From positions 108,137,278-108,201,277 of the forward strand of contig JAUPFV010000003.1 in NCBI GenBank assembly GCA_036936605.1: a DNA stretch of 64,000 nt. The letters run 5' to 3'. Origin of the DNA: Limnanthes douglasii subsp. nivea. Its lineage: Eukaryota; Streptophyta; Magnoliopsida; Brassicales; Limnanthaceae. Both the position numbers and the translations under genes were made by a program. Each line of letters begins with the position of its first letter. Position 1 is the first letter of the stretch. The notes beneath the pieces are model-generated. The model saw only the letters and a list, made by a program, of their open reading frames with translations. It searched no databases and was not told the DNA's origin. Below are positions 35,214 to 47,049 of this stretch, piece after piece.

Positions 35214-37010
35214 CTAATTCCCCTTCGATGTTCCTGCATCGTCTTTGTTCTTGGGATCTTTGGATTCGTCACTAAAACTCTTCCTAGTTATTTCTTCTTC
35301 ATTAGTAGTGGAATCTATTCCACTACTATAGCCATGTCGATCACCTTCCACCATAGTATGAAACAGGATGTCCTCATACTCTACATATCTCCATAAATCT
35401 CCAAGGGTTCGCTTTGGAAATTTCTGGTGGACAAGGAGTATCATGTCAGATTTTATCCCTACATCACTTTCTTCTAGGAAGTCTATCACCTTGTTGGTAT
35501 ATGCATCGATCTTGGCCTGGATGGTTTTTTCCTGTACTTTCACCAAGTCTTCTTTCTCCTTGATGACCCTGGACACAGTCTCTTCGAGAGAAGTCTTGTC
35601 AGTGGACAAGGTTTGGATGGTATCATCCTTGATCTTCATGTCTCCCTTCAAGGTGGAAATATCTCTTTCCAATCCGGAGCATTTGGTTTGGAGCTCTGTG
35701 TTAGCTGTCTCTGAAGTGGCCACCTTGGCTGCCAGATCTTCTTTCTCTTTCCTCAACTCCTCAAGCTCCCTCTTCAATGCCTCGATACTTTGGTTGGCAT
35801 TAATGAGGTCAGTGGACAAACTCTCTTTGTCAGTGTTGAGGGTGTTGATGAGGGATGACTGACTCTTAACTTGCCTCTCCAAATTGAGCACTGGCTGAAT
35901 ATGGCCCAGCAGAGAGTGAGTCACCGAATCAGTTTCCCCTGAAACAGTGAAATACTTACCATTAAAAGTCGCCATATTGGAGGAACTTGAGGGAAGGTAA
36001 GAGCCTGCAAAGTCGTCTTTATCAAACTCTCCGAAATAGAGGCCAATGTTCTGGAGGCCACTAATGTCTACTCCTTCCAAATCTCATTTGTTACCCTCTT
36101 CGGTGTGTAGATCAGTAGGAATTTTCTCTGCCATGATGGGGTCAGTTGGGTCAGCTGGAGGTAGAGGATCTGAAGGGTGTGGGACTACTTCATCCCCCAA
36201 GGAGACCTTCTTATTTTTTGCAACCCTCTCATCGCTGGTAGCTCCTCTCTTTCGATCCTTTTTAGGAGGCCTTGGTTGGTTTTGGGGTTCACCTGACTCC
36301 TTAATGGACTCGTCCTCTGCTACTTTAAGTAAAGTAGCATCAATCCCTCCCTAGACCTGATCTCCTTGACTCTCCGGAGCTACCTCTTCTGCAGCTCCCC
36401 GAACGGCCTCTACTGCAGCTTTCTTTTTCTTACCCTTCTTCCCTTTCATTTTACTTGGGGCTTTGGCTCTGGAGGGCAAGGCTAATTTACCGTCTTTTGC
36501 TTCCGTTCTCTTAAGTATAACAGCCGAAGGAGGTGGTGTAGTCAACTCCTCCCAAATGAGGTCTCTCCGGCCTGTCGTGTTCCATAGGTGGGACCTCACC
36601 AAGTTACCTAAGGTAAAGCAATTGTGGAAAGCATTCCCCCAACGCTCAGCAGCCCAGGCATTTAATTTAGCACACGTGATCTGCCCCTCATCCACATAGT
36701 CGGAGAACTCCTTCGGTAATACTGACGTAAAAAAAAGTTAATTCAGTGATAAGTTTATTGCAAAATAAGAAAGACAAATAAAGTAAAATAATTACCTGAG
36801 CTGTTCCACCTGCTGGTGAGCATACTAGAATTGACACCAGCTTTGATTTTCCTCCCATTCTCCCACGTCCCGCTAATGAATAGGAACCGAGTCTTCTAGT
36901 TTTTCTCTGACTCAAGCAGGTCATCCACCACTTTAAACTCATCTTCCAAATTGAGAAGAGGTAAAAAGCTCTGAGAAGAAGAAGATTGCAAAAGTGATGA
37001 AGATGGTGAA
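35214..37010 (-). pseudogene. Antisense spliced coiled-coil gene of gypsy 2
   Basis: Minus-strand coding sequence of roughly 550 codons, open except for three stops: TAG near 36897, TAG at 36351-36353 and TGA at 36084-36086. From the N-terminus: LNLEDEFKVVDDLLESEKN, then TRFLFISGTWENG, then a canonical 74-nt GT-AG intron (36722-36795). After the intron comes FSDYVDEGQITCAKLNAWAA. A Lys-rich block (KMKGKKGKKKK) resembles a nuclear signal. A long coiled coil follows at about 35.5-35.9 kb (LKRELEELRKEKEDLAAKVA), then RTLGDLWRYVEYEDIL, ending DDAGTSKGN. A second acceptor-like TTTTCCTTTACAG near 37010 hints at another upstream exon. I do not recognise a function. It is opposite in strand to pol. 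Accessory antisense ORFs are known in this lineage; the coiled coil could be structural. Confidence 0.7.
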
Positions 37011-37349
37011 ACTGTAAAGGAAAATAATTTATACTAGTGAGGCAAAAAGTTACTGATACCTAGGAGAAAACAAAGAGACTAAGGTAATGATTGAAGGCGG
37101 AGCTGACTTAAGAAACATTAAATGCAGGAGTAGCTTTTTGGGCTTAGTGGGAGTGCCGTTCTAGGAAAAAAACGACTGGTAGAGCGAATCAAAATGCAAC
37201 ACGTGTCCCACAATCCAGAGCAAAACTCTTGAAATTCTGAGAAGGATTTCGTCCGGATAAACCCTGAACTGAATACATGAGCGATCCGGAGAATGTTGTT
37301 ATAGGCTAAATGAGTTTTTTAGTCTTGCCAAAAAAATTTGACAAAGCCT

Positions 37350-37359
37350 AAAAAAGGGG
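37350..37359 (+). other. Polypurine tract of gypsy 2
   Basis: AAAAAAGGGG lies directly upstream of the presumed LTR start TGATGAGTCC. This is the expected primer for plus-strand DNA synthesis. Confidence 0.7.
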
Positions 37360-37363
37360 CTAC

Positions 37364-37785
37364 TGATGAGTCCGAAATTATTCACCACCACTCACTGAGA
37401 AAACCGGACAGGGGTAATCCGGAAAATAATTGCCCACTGAACTATCCGGACAGAAAAAAAGTATTAAAACACTAAACACCTTTTGACTAAGCTAGGTGCT
37501 AATCTACTTAAAAACTAATGGATCTTTAAACTCGATCCGGTTTCACAACTTGACCTGAAATCCCATGGGTCCATAATTACGGGTATAAATACCCAACCAC
37601 TTTCATTAATGAGGGTAATGAACATTTAATACAACTAGACAGCTTAAATATCTCACTACAAAACACCTAAACATTTAATATCCTTGAAATTACCTAAAAC
37701 ACCTGACCAAATTACCCTCAGTTTAAAATAATCATCACCAACATAGACATTGTAGGGTCATTATCAAAAGCCTCATAAGGAATAA
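37364..37785 (+). repeat. 3' LTR of gypsy 2
   Basis: It starts TGATGAGTCCG right after the polypurine tract. It contains CCGGA(C/T) motifs and a TATA-like GGGTATAAATACCC at 37581. It ends before 37786, where integrase coding of another gypsy copy begins. The exact end and a matching 5' LTR were not identified. Confidence 0.6.
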
Positions 37786-38580
37786 ATTTTGATTGGTAGT
37801 TGTAGACTACTTATCCACCTGGGTAGAGGGACAACCACTTGTACAAATTATAGCAAAGGAGTTCATTAACTTTCTCAAATTAAATATACGATGAATATAT
37901 GGGATACCAAGATTTATCAAAATGGATAATGAAACTTAATTTTATAATTAAAGACTAACATGGTTTTTCACAACAAAAGGTATAGAAACAAAACTTTATT
38001 TTCATTTTCATCCGTGGACAATTGAGCAAGTGGTGGTCACCAATTGGGAACAATAATATATGATATTAAGAAAATATTGGAGGAGAAACATGAATTTGGC
38101 ATAACTTCTTACAATAGGTTTTGTAGTCATATATAACTACACCAAGATCTTAAACAACTTAAACATCCTTTGCTTTAGTGTGTGGAATGAAGGTAGTAAT
38201 TCCAGCTAAAATTGTTATGCCTTCACACAGAATATTAACATGGGAGAAATAAATATATATCTAAACCAAGAAGGTAAAACCTTATGTGATTGAAGAAAAA
38301 AGAGTAATATCCCACTTAAGACCTGATCATTATAAAACTTTGATGAAAAACAAATATAATTTTAAAGTATGTTTCAAAAGCTTTGAGACGGGAGATAAAA
38401 TCATCATAAGACTATTATATCATAAAAGTGATAGAATTCTTGGCAAAGTATGTCCAAGCTAGGAAATTTCATACATAATTGACTCAAAAGTAAAGTTATA
38501 AACCTAGAAACTGCAAGATAAAGAAGGAAACCAACTCTGACATCTTTGGAATATCCAACTTATGTCTCGAATATTAAGTT
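37786..38580 (+). pseudogene. Decayed gypsy integrase of a second Tat-type copy (gypsy 3)
   Basis: It opens with VVVDYLSTWVEGQPL, the start of the integrase core. YGIPRFIKMDNET (second catalytic Asp region) and FHPWTIEQV (counterpart of HPQTNGQVE) follow, with many frameshifts to about 38.58 kb. It is clearly more decayed than the integrase of gypsy 2. Its upstream part is not next to it, so gypsy 2 may have inserted into it or the junction is rearranged. Confidence 0.75.
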
Positions 38581-38949
38581 ATTATTTATGTAATATTTTA
38601 TTAAAATCTTATTTTAGATGTACTCTTTCCTATCTCGATGGCAAAAGAATGTATTAAAAAGGCATCCGTCATTGATAAAATGTATTTTTCATTTATAAAG
38701 TCTCAAAGGGTGTATTATCGAAAAAATTATAATAAATTTATGACCTCGTCAAGAAAAGAAAAGGCAAATTAATTAGTGGTTCCAAAAGTAACCTCCAAGA
38801 CTCCAATAATATAAGACATATATCCATCTATCAAACAAAAAAATAAAGCTATGTATGGATGATTTAAATTAAATTAGCCCTCAAACACATTAGGGATTCA
38901 TGAACCCTTCAAATAATACAAAACTTTGATAATTCTAAACCTAATCCAA

Positions 38950-41900
38950 AAGAATTAGCCCATGTGTTCTTTCTTATAAATCTATGTTTTCGTAATGATC
39001 ATCCAAACGAGATTAACAGAGTTTACGAAACAAAAGTTCTTTCTTTCACAAGAAAAAAAAACTTAAAGAATAAAATGTAAAGTAACCTTACTACAAATAA
39101 AAAAGGAATGCATATGTCATAAAAAAACATGCACAAAAAATTACAAGTAGTAAGTATTCAAGCCAAAATAAATTAACAAAATCCAAACAAACTGAAAATT
39201 TCTCCAATAGATGGGGATTCTGGTTTAAATTAAAGCCTAAAGATATAGTAGAAACAACAAAGTAATTAAGTTATAATATGTTTACTATCGTAAATCACAA
39301 ATTCATTCCCGAAAGCAAGAACTACATCTTCATTCTTTGAATGTGGAATCACATCTTTATTCCTTGTATAACAAACCACAATTTCAGTTCTTATACTATG
39401 AGAAACATATGTAACTTGTTAATAGAAATGAGCATTATTCTTTTCGACTGTATGAGGATTATCTATACCTATAACATTAACATAATAAAATTCTTCATAA
39501 ATAGTACATGAATAAGATACATAATCAACAAATGGCTTTTTGCTTCGTGAAGAACCTCAACAACCTAAAATCTACCATTTAAAGAAGTACTAAAGGGTTT
39601 ACTTTATCCATGAGATCTTGTTCGACTAACATTATCTGAACTCTTTTCTTGAGGAACATAATTCCACAAATAATCTAAGTTAGTTTTAATATATTAATTA
39701 TGAAGAGAAATAAGCAATTTATTTTTTTCTTCTTCCACTATTTCAATAACATCATATTTCATACGAGCCTCTTCCTCATTTTGAAATTCAATATGTTCAT
39801 ATTGCTCGGTTTAAAGGTTTTACGCCAAAATACTTTGCTCGACTAACACTTCCTTCAGACTCGGTCTTAACTTCTCTCTCTCGGACTTAATATTTTTAAC
39901 AAAAGCATTATGTGTTTCTTGATCAACGTTAAAGCATGATTCAACTTTGGTTTAGGCTTGCAACTTAGTCCTCAACTTTTTTCTAACATCAGTTTCAGCT
40001 TGAAGTTTAAGCTTTAGTTCATGTCCACTCATAAATGGTTATGCTACAACCTCTAGTAATGGACCAAAGATCATGGATAATAATGATTGATCTTTCACAA
40101 GCTTGATGCAATATTATGAGAGCATTATATAAAAACTACAAAAAAATTAAATCAAACTTAGAATAATTTAAATAAAAATAATAAGTAAGAAAAAACACCA
40201 AAATTTACAACAACACCTAGATTTATTTGTCTCTTGGTCATTTATATAAGCGTAAAGTGAGTTCGAAGGATCCTCATGTGATTTGAAGTGCAAAGAGACT
40301 AAGCACTTAAGAAACCTAATTCCTAGGTAAGGACAAACATGCATAAGCTTGAGGTATTTCAATAAACAATAATCACCCCTAAATTGGTTGACATGAGTAT
40401 CAGTTAGAGTTCTTTCATAAGTATTACGAGGATTATTGGGTGCATTCGCTTTGTTGGTAAGAATGGCAGCTAGTGAAAAAATATATTCAGCTAGAGCAAT
40501 AACAACAGTATTAAGCTTTGGGTGTATATCGACAAGCTTTTTGGTTTGATCCTTCAAGATAATTTCCATTTTTTTGCTTCGGCCACAGTATCTCTTTTAA
40601 ACCATTACGGGTATAAACTTCAAAAGGCATTCGTATCTGAAGAGCGTCAATGTCAAATTTATGAAGAGTATCGACAATTTAATTTATCTTTTTCCCAATG
40701 CAAATAGAATAATTTTTCTCGTGTTGAGAAACATCATTAGATGGTTAAACTACAACCACATCATTTATGGGATCAGAATGAGGAAAATATGAAATGGTAA
40801 CTAGAAGACTCTATTACATACGCCTTTGGGAAAGAGAATTTGTTTTCATAACATCCAAAACAAAATAAGTTAGATTTGGATAAAAGAACAAATTATCAAG
40901 GATCAAAGCATCAAGTTTCCAACTATCGGGAATTGAACTCCTTGAAATCAAAGCCTCAATACCCAATGTCCAAGTAACGTGGTAAAAATTATCGGTATTA
41001 GTTTTCCCTTCAATAATGTCACAATTATTATCATCATACAACATAGTCATCTCTGCCAAATAAGTTGAAGCCTTCTAATAACTTAGAGTTTATGCATTGA
41101 TGACTTGAGAAAAGAATTATTAATAAGATTTTTCTTAACAAGTAAATTTTTTCTTTATAAAATGATTATATTTTGGATAATTGGAAGTACCATCAACAAT
41201 CAAAGAATATGCATGTGGGATACTTTCATCAACAATAATAGTTTAAGTTGACACACATGAGACCGAAGGTTCAATAGCATTGGAAAATGTATGCCATATT
41301 CCAGAAGTTATACAATTCCGAGGGGCATAATATTCATGTAATCATGCGAGAATATTTTGGCCTCCTTCATAAGTTTAGAATACTCTTTCAAGGCATGATT
41401 AATTTTATATTTTGAACAAGTACCAATATTTGAACACAAATTGGCACAAAACTATAAATAAAAATTATGAACAAAGAAAGAAATATAAAGCAAGAGTAAC
41501 TAAAAAAAATTCTCATACAAAATAATCCAGATACGAAAACAAATGATTTCCTTCTCTTCCGATCTCATTTTTTCATTTGTTCTCAAAATTGAAAAGATCA
41601 TCAACAAAGCTCGAACCAACCGTAATGGATAATTAATAAAGGATTTTTATTTCTAATAGGAATATTGGTCAAGGCCAAGAATTCACAAATGTGAAACTTT
41701 TCATAAACGTGATGAGAAAGTATAACGACACTTAATAACATACTCCAAGCATTGGGACAAAGGTTGATGAGACATATAAATATATTTTTATTTTTTTAAC
41801 GAATCATTGCTCAAAGAAAGTCGTAGACTAATGGCAAAGACAAAGGTCAAGATAACTACTTCTTCATGCAAAGTGTTCATATGGGTTTTTTTTTCTTAGG

Positions 41901-42350
41901 GAATCATACCTTAAAATTAGGGAAAATCCCACATTTATCATGTTTAATACAATAACCATACCCATTGATATAAACATATCTATGATAAAGTAAGATCATG
42001 GGTTCATCGGTCTCCAAAATCATCCTTACAAATTGATCCCCTATATGAGATATGACATAGGCTTATTTGGTAGACGCCCAAACAAAATATCGACTGCAAA
42101 AGTATTAATAGAAATGCCAAATTGCACAGGTCCAATGACAAATCCAACTCTACCAAATTCACAAGGAATATGTTAATTTGTTTAAAACGATCGTATTACC
42201 TGTTAAAGCTTCAGTACCAATACTAGGAAGATAATTCTTAGGAGGATAGAGTGGAACTAAAAAAATTATAATAATCATCATACATAACCAATTTATCAAC
42301 ATAAACATGTTAAAAAATAGCAATGATACTCTGAGTTCGGTTACTAGTCA
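38950..42350 (-). pseudogene. Decayed antisense coding region of gypsy 3
   Basis: Several minus-strand segments look protein-like: 40814-41059 (ISRSSIPDSWKLDALILDNL and LTYFVLDVMKTNSLSQRR) and 40168-40569. A coiled-coil-like segment near 39.7-40.0 kb reads ELKLKLQAETDVRKKLRTKL and EEEARMKYDVIEIVEEEKNK, ending in LDYLWNYVPQE. The last echoes LGDLWRYVEYED of the antisense gene in gypsy 2. Position (downstream of integrase) and strand also match. Stops and frameshifts are numerous. Reading these pieces as one former gene is an inference. Confidence 0.5.
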
Positions 42351-44504
42351 TGGCATGTTCAGATAAATGAGTTTGGAGATTTATTTTTCTAGGACATTAA
42401 TATGAAAAGTAGTAGGTTTTATAAAAGAGGAAGGAAAAAAACCTTAAAATTAAAAACTTTAAGTGTGAAGGAAGAAAAAAGCAAAAAAACAAAAGAAACT
42501 TTTGGAAATAAAAATGGTAGAATGTGTAAAAGAGTAAAAAAAATATTTATAAAGAAGGTAAAAACATAACCTTTAATTATTTAAATTGTTATGCATATCA
42601 AAGCTAAAATTAAAAATCTGTAAAGGATGAGATGAATGAGAGTAACAAACAACATGTGTGTAAGAATAACACAATTGGTACACGTCTCTGGTACGTGTCA
42701 ATCAAACTCTTCACTCACCTAAAAATCATGCAAATCATTACTAATTACTAGTCCAACATTTATTCATTTTCCAATTAAAACACAAAATCTTGGTGAGACA
42801 TAGCTTAAGAAGAAAAAATCATAAACAATTTCTAAAGACGAAGGAAAGTCTTCATTCATGCAGAAGTAAGTAGTCTCAAATTCTCGCTCAACATAACAAG
42901 ATCATCATGTTATCATTATTTCCTACTTTGAAATGACTACGAGGGTTACCTATGTACATGCACAAGCAATCTGAACCATATATTATTTTTTAATTGCAAC
43001 TTCTTACTATTGATAATTGGTCGAAGTCCCTGTCTATGAGATGACCAACTATTAGTAAATAAAAAAATATGGAAATTGCTATCTATAAGTGTATTTTCCC
43101 TTTCGAAAAAAAATCATATGTTTTTCTTAATGAAGGTTGGATGGCGAAAAGGTTTCAATGAGAAAAGTTAAGGCAAATGGACTACAAGACTTTTGCGAGT
43201 TCAATCGTAATTAACTAAATAATTCGACTCGACATGCAGTTGGGTATGAATATTCAATTTCAAAATTACAAGATAGATAACCTTCAGTGTAACCTCAAAA
43301 TACAAAAGTAATTGAAAGCTTCAATCAAAAAAAATAATCAAAGTTACAGTCATTTCTCGATGCTACCGTAAAAACTATAAGGGTTACTAATAATGATAGA
43401 ATTTGCGTAGGCCAAAGCATATTGTAAATGTGTTACATGTAAAATATGGTTATAATTGAATGATGCAACCATAAAAGCTTAAAAACTTGTGACATTAAAA
43501 GACTTAAATCAAACACAAAATGACTTTTGACCCACTTCTCTTCTTCATTTAGCTAATAATTTTTCTTTTTATATTTTCAAAGTTCTGTCTTATTCAAAAT
43601 ATATTATCATCAAACCCCCTTCTTATATTTTTCTATAATAGATACAACCATGTTTATTTTTTCTATAATAAATACATTTTTGTCTTACTTTTAAAATTTC
43701 AATTAACTTCTTTTGAATTTTAACGATCCTCTATGAAAATATATTCTACTAGTTTTTATATTTTTTTATTTCATCGAACCAATTTTTCACATAAATTACA
43801 CAAATTAATTTAACATATTATATAACACGTGTTTTATAATTATATATAAATCAAAGTATCGATATTTCTCTGAAATTATGGGTGAAAATAGTGATTATTA
43901 ATTGATATTTTAAAAGATTAAATTAGTTTATGTTATTTATAATAAATCGTTTAATTTATTAAAATTAATTTTTTATTGAAAATTTAACAAAATAACATTT
44001 CTATTTTATTGTATTGATACACTCTGAATAACAAGTAGATAAATAAACATACAATTCCGTCTACACGCTTCCAAAACCGTAACCGTGGTATTTATATCGT
44101 GATATACATGAGCAAATACCGGTGTCATTTAATTATTTAAATGTTCAAAAAGTTTGACATCCATAAATCATAATAATAACCTCTGTAGTAGTAATATTCA
44201 AACCGACATTAGTTTGGTTTGATAATAAATTTAAAAATTAAAAGGCCTCCTGATTTAAGATTAGTTCAAATAGTAAATGCGTATTACAAAAAATAGAAAT
44301 TCGGTAACGTTTCGCTTTCACTCTCGCTTCGTATTCAATTTTAACAAGTTCTGGTAGATCACAAATCACGTATCGCCAATATTTTATTACTACTTCGCTT
44401 TCTTTTCTTGCTTCCGACTCAATTTTACAGCTCTACAACAAGAAGACACCATAAAGAGAGAGACAGAGAAGACCCGAAAGTAGATCTTGGATTTGGCGAT
44501 TTCA
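42351..44504. other. AT-rich intergenic DNA and 5' flank of the DUF1218 gene
   Basis: No gene or element recognised. Near the gene, a diverged direct repeat (CGCTTTC...TCGCTTC..(T/C)TCAATTTTA) lies at about 44310-44345 and 44396-44430. A CT/GA-rich leader follows (AAAGAGAGAGACAGAGAAGA near 44452), typical of a plant 5' UTR. Confidence 0.5.
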
Positions 44505-45825
44505 ATGGCGTCGAAGCTCTTACTCGTTATTGTTTTCATTTTCGATCTCGTTGCTTTTGGTTTAGCTGTTGCAGCTGAGCAGAGAAGAAGTACTGTAAGT
44601 TCTTCATCTTCTCCACATTTTATAATCTGTTTCTTTTAAAAGATCGATCAATGTATTTCTACAATCTAGGTTTTGCATCGTTTACTAAAACCCTACAAGT
44701 TATAAACCCCTAATTAGTGTTGAAATTTACGGATCTGTTGTAAATCGAGCTTACACAATCGGTTTTGTCAATCGATTTCATGTTTTAGTTGAATTGAATT
44801 TGGAGATAATGATCGGAAGAATCTTTGTGTTGTTTTTCTCAGGCCAGAACAGTTACGGATGCTGACAATAATTATAATTACTGCGCGTATAACTCAGACA
44901 TAGCTAGTGCCTATGGAATCGGAGCATTTTTGTTTCTCTTGGCTAGCCAAGTTCTTATAATGGCAGGAAGTCGTTGCTTTTGCTGCGGCAAGTCTCTTAG
45001 TCCCGGTGGTTCTAGAGCTTTGGCTCTCGTTCTCTTCCTCGTTTGCTGGTTAGTTAGCTATCAACATATACTGATGATCTATTTTTAGAATTAAAATTGA
45101 TAGCATATAAAGGTTTTTTCTCAGAAAAAAACTTAGAACCTGCAAACATTGTATTGTTTTTTCTTCACCAAGTGTTAGATTAGGACTTTAGTTGAAAATT
45201 CATCGTTTTCGTCCCTAATATTGTTGGGTTTAGGGCTTGAACTAGGAGTTGAAGTTGTACGGAATAGCTCTAACTCTTGTAACTCGCTCAAGCTCAAGCT
45301 CAAGCTCGGTCTAGCTCAAATAGAAGAATTTGAGTCATCCATACTCGAATGAGTTATCCAATAGTTGAAACATAATCTCTAGGTTCAACTTCCAGTTATA
45401 TTCGTGTTTAGGTTTCAAACTACTATAAGAGTCGAGCTCAGGTCGGACCATATTCTTTTAAACAAGCTTTGGCCAACCTTTGAGCTCGGGCTGGAACATA
45501 TTATTTTTCCAAACCTAGAACCAAAATGCAAAACTCAATAGCATTTATAGCATAGTGGTCATTTCATTTGTTTGATTCTTGGTATGGCGTCGTTTGTTAC
45601 AGGCTATTTTTTCTGGTGGCTGAAATATGCTTATTGGCTGGTTCTGTCACAAATGCCTACCACACCAAGTACAGGACTTATTTCTTTGAGAACCCTCCTG
45701 ATTGCCAAACTTTGAGGAAGGGAGTGTTTGCGGCTGGAGCTGCTTTTGCTTTTTTCACGGCAACAGTGTCTCAGTTTTACTACGTCTACTATTCCAAAGC
45801 CAGAGACACTTTCAGTTCTTATTAG
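44505..45825 (+). CDS. DUF1218-family four-helix membrane protein, three exons
   Basis: Exons 44505-44594, 44843-45048 and 45603-45825, GT-AG introns, 172 residues. It begins MASKLLLVIVFIFDLVAFGL (helix 1 or signal anchor) and continues AVAAEQRRST. Helix 2 is at about 54-73, followed by a CFCC motif at 75-78. Helix 3 is at about 89-112 and helix 4 at about 140-163, near the C-terminal FYYVYYSKARDTFSSY. Conserved cysteines at 44 and 133 could pair. DUF1218 is a land-plant family of small membrane proteins. Members include VCC and MWL proteins, linked to vein patterning and secondary-wall lignin, but this subgroup (resembling Arabidopsis At4g27435) has no clear role. Its length fits the family. 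It is the next host gene downstream of CIP7, on the same strand. Confidence 0.93.
45288..45311. repeat. (CTCAAG)n short microsatellite in intron 2 of the DUF1218 gene
   Basis: About four copies of a CTCAAG hexamer, within intron sequence rich in GAGCTC and AGCTC words. Those words are typical of plant MITE-like repeats. Minor feature. Confidence 0.6.
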
Positions 45826-46485
45826 AGCTGTGTATTAAAAGTTGTGCTTTGTGTGTGGACTGAAACAGTGAGAAGTATACTTAAATAAACATCAGAGTTG
45901 ATGTTGTTGTGTGATGTACTTGATGTAGGAGGTATAAGTAAATTCACGTTGGAGTTAAATTCTTTATTGTTTTGTTCATCGGTTAATTGATACCCTAGAA
46001 TTCCCTTCTTTTGGTGTGGGCATGAATGACTGTATTGTATTATTACACTTTTTGTAAATCGGAGTCTAAATCAATTCATATGATGTTCTAATTATCTAAC
46101 CAATTGATCTAGACAACAAAATCGGTGTACCTTAGGTGCGGGATTACATATTTTATACTTCCTCAATTCAAAATAATATCAATGCCTGGATTAGGGTATT
46201 TGAATTTTTCTTGCATGATAAGTTTGAAAATATGTTAACAGCTGGATTTGAAATGGGTTACCAGATTTAAAAAAGAGTAAGTAACTATTTCAGTGGAAAT
46301 TAAATTACAAAGATAATTATTTGTGTTTCGACAATACCTATCAACCTACAGCACATCTTTCTTCACTTAATTATTTTTAAAGAATTTCATATTTTTTCAA
46401 ATTTTAATTTAAAAAAAAAATTATAACCACATTTTCATTTTTGAAAACAATTTAATCGATATGTGTAAGGGGTGTTTTTTTCCAA
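45826..46485. other. 3' UTR and downstream flank of the DUF1218 gene
   Basis: The region after the stop codon has AATAAACAT near 45885, a candidate polyadenylation signal. The rest is AT-rich with no gene recognised. Confidence 0.5.
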
Positions 46486-46823
46486 CCAAATTACATATAA
46501 TTCCACAAATAGAATACAATTGCATTTTAGCAACCAAATTACATGTAAATATAATCCAATTTTTTTAAGTTAGTTGTTTCACACCCAATTGACACTTGTT
46601 TTCACACCCAAGTGACACTTGTTTTCACAAAACCAATTTGTATTTTGTTTCTTCACACAGTTAGCAACCAAAGTCCTATTTTCGCAACTATTTGTTTCTT
46701 ATTTTCTAAACAAATTTACACGTATTTCTACCATTGGAACATAATTGTTTTTTCGCAACCAAATTACATCCACTTCCACAACTGGAATACAATTATTTTT
46801 TAGTAATCAAATAACACGTAATT
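46486..46823 (+). repeat. Degenerate array of ~70-bp units, left part
   Basis: Units reading AACCAAATTACAT(G/A)TAA, then TTCCACAA(A/C)T(A/G)GAATACAATT and a T-rich spacer occur near 46486, 46535 and 46757. CACACCCAA(T/G)TGACACTTGTTTTCA is tandemly doubled near 46582-46627. Related units reappear after LINE 2 at 48949-49030. Confidence 0.65.
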
Positions 46824-47049
46824 CAAGATTGACATTCTAAGTCTATATCGTTTGGAGGTAGATTAGTACCGATCTAGTTAGTACTAATGATCATCTCAAG
46901 CTTTTATATCCAGACTTGTAAATCATCAATCTGTGTAATAAATAGGATTGATTTTTTTTGTAAATATATTTCTCTACCGGTTCAGTAATGACTTCTCTGC
47001 TATTCTGGTCCAAATAGGACAATATTTGCTACCTTTATAGAGAATGAAC

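Larger units (their letters stand above)
32340..37785 (+). mobile_element. Tat-type Ty3/gypsy retrotransposon with antisense gene (gypsy 2)
   Basis: The reverse transcriptase starts near 32.34 kb with the YIDDMLA box at about 32490, then LKLTQEKCTFHV and MDPPKNIKEMQILAGRL. RNase H remnants run to about 33.3 kb. A second RNase H tail (YADAKTLALFS) is near 33.63 kb, an H2C2-type zinc-finger remnant at 33.88-33.96 kb, and the integrase at 33.98-34.71 kb. Between integrase and the 3' LTR, on the minus strand, lies a long coiled-coil ORF (35.2-37.0 kb). A polypurine tract AAAAAAGGGG is at 37350-37359, followed by an LTR beginning TGATGAGTCCG at 37364. Gag and protease were not seen. Antisense ORFs in this position are known from Tat-lineage elements such as Grande. 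Confidence 0.8.

Noticed and set aside
35368..35862. A 164-codon plus-strand ORF.
   Set aside because: It is the reverse shadow of the coiled-coil part of the antisense gene. The minus-strand reading has a coherent heptad pattern and continues over a much longer region.
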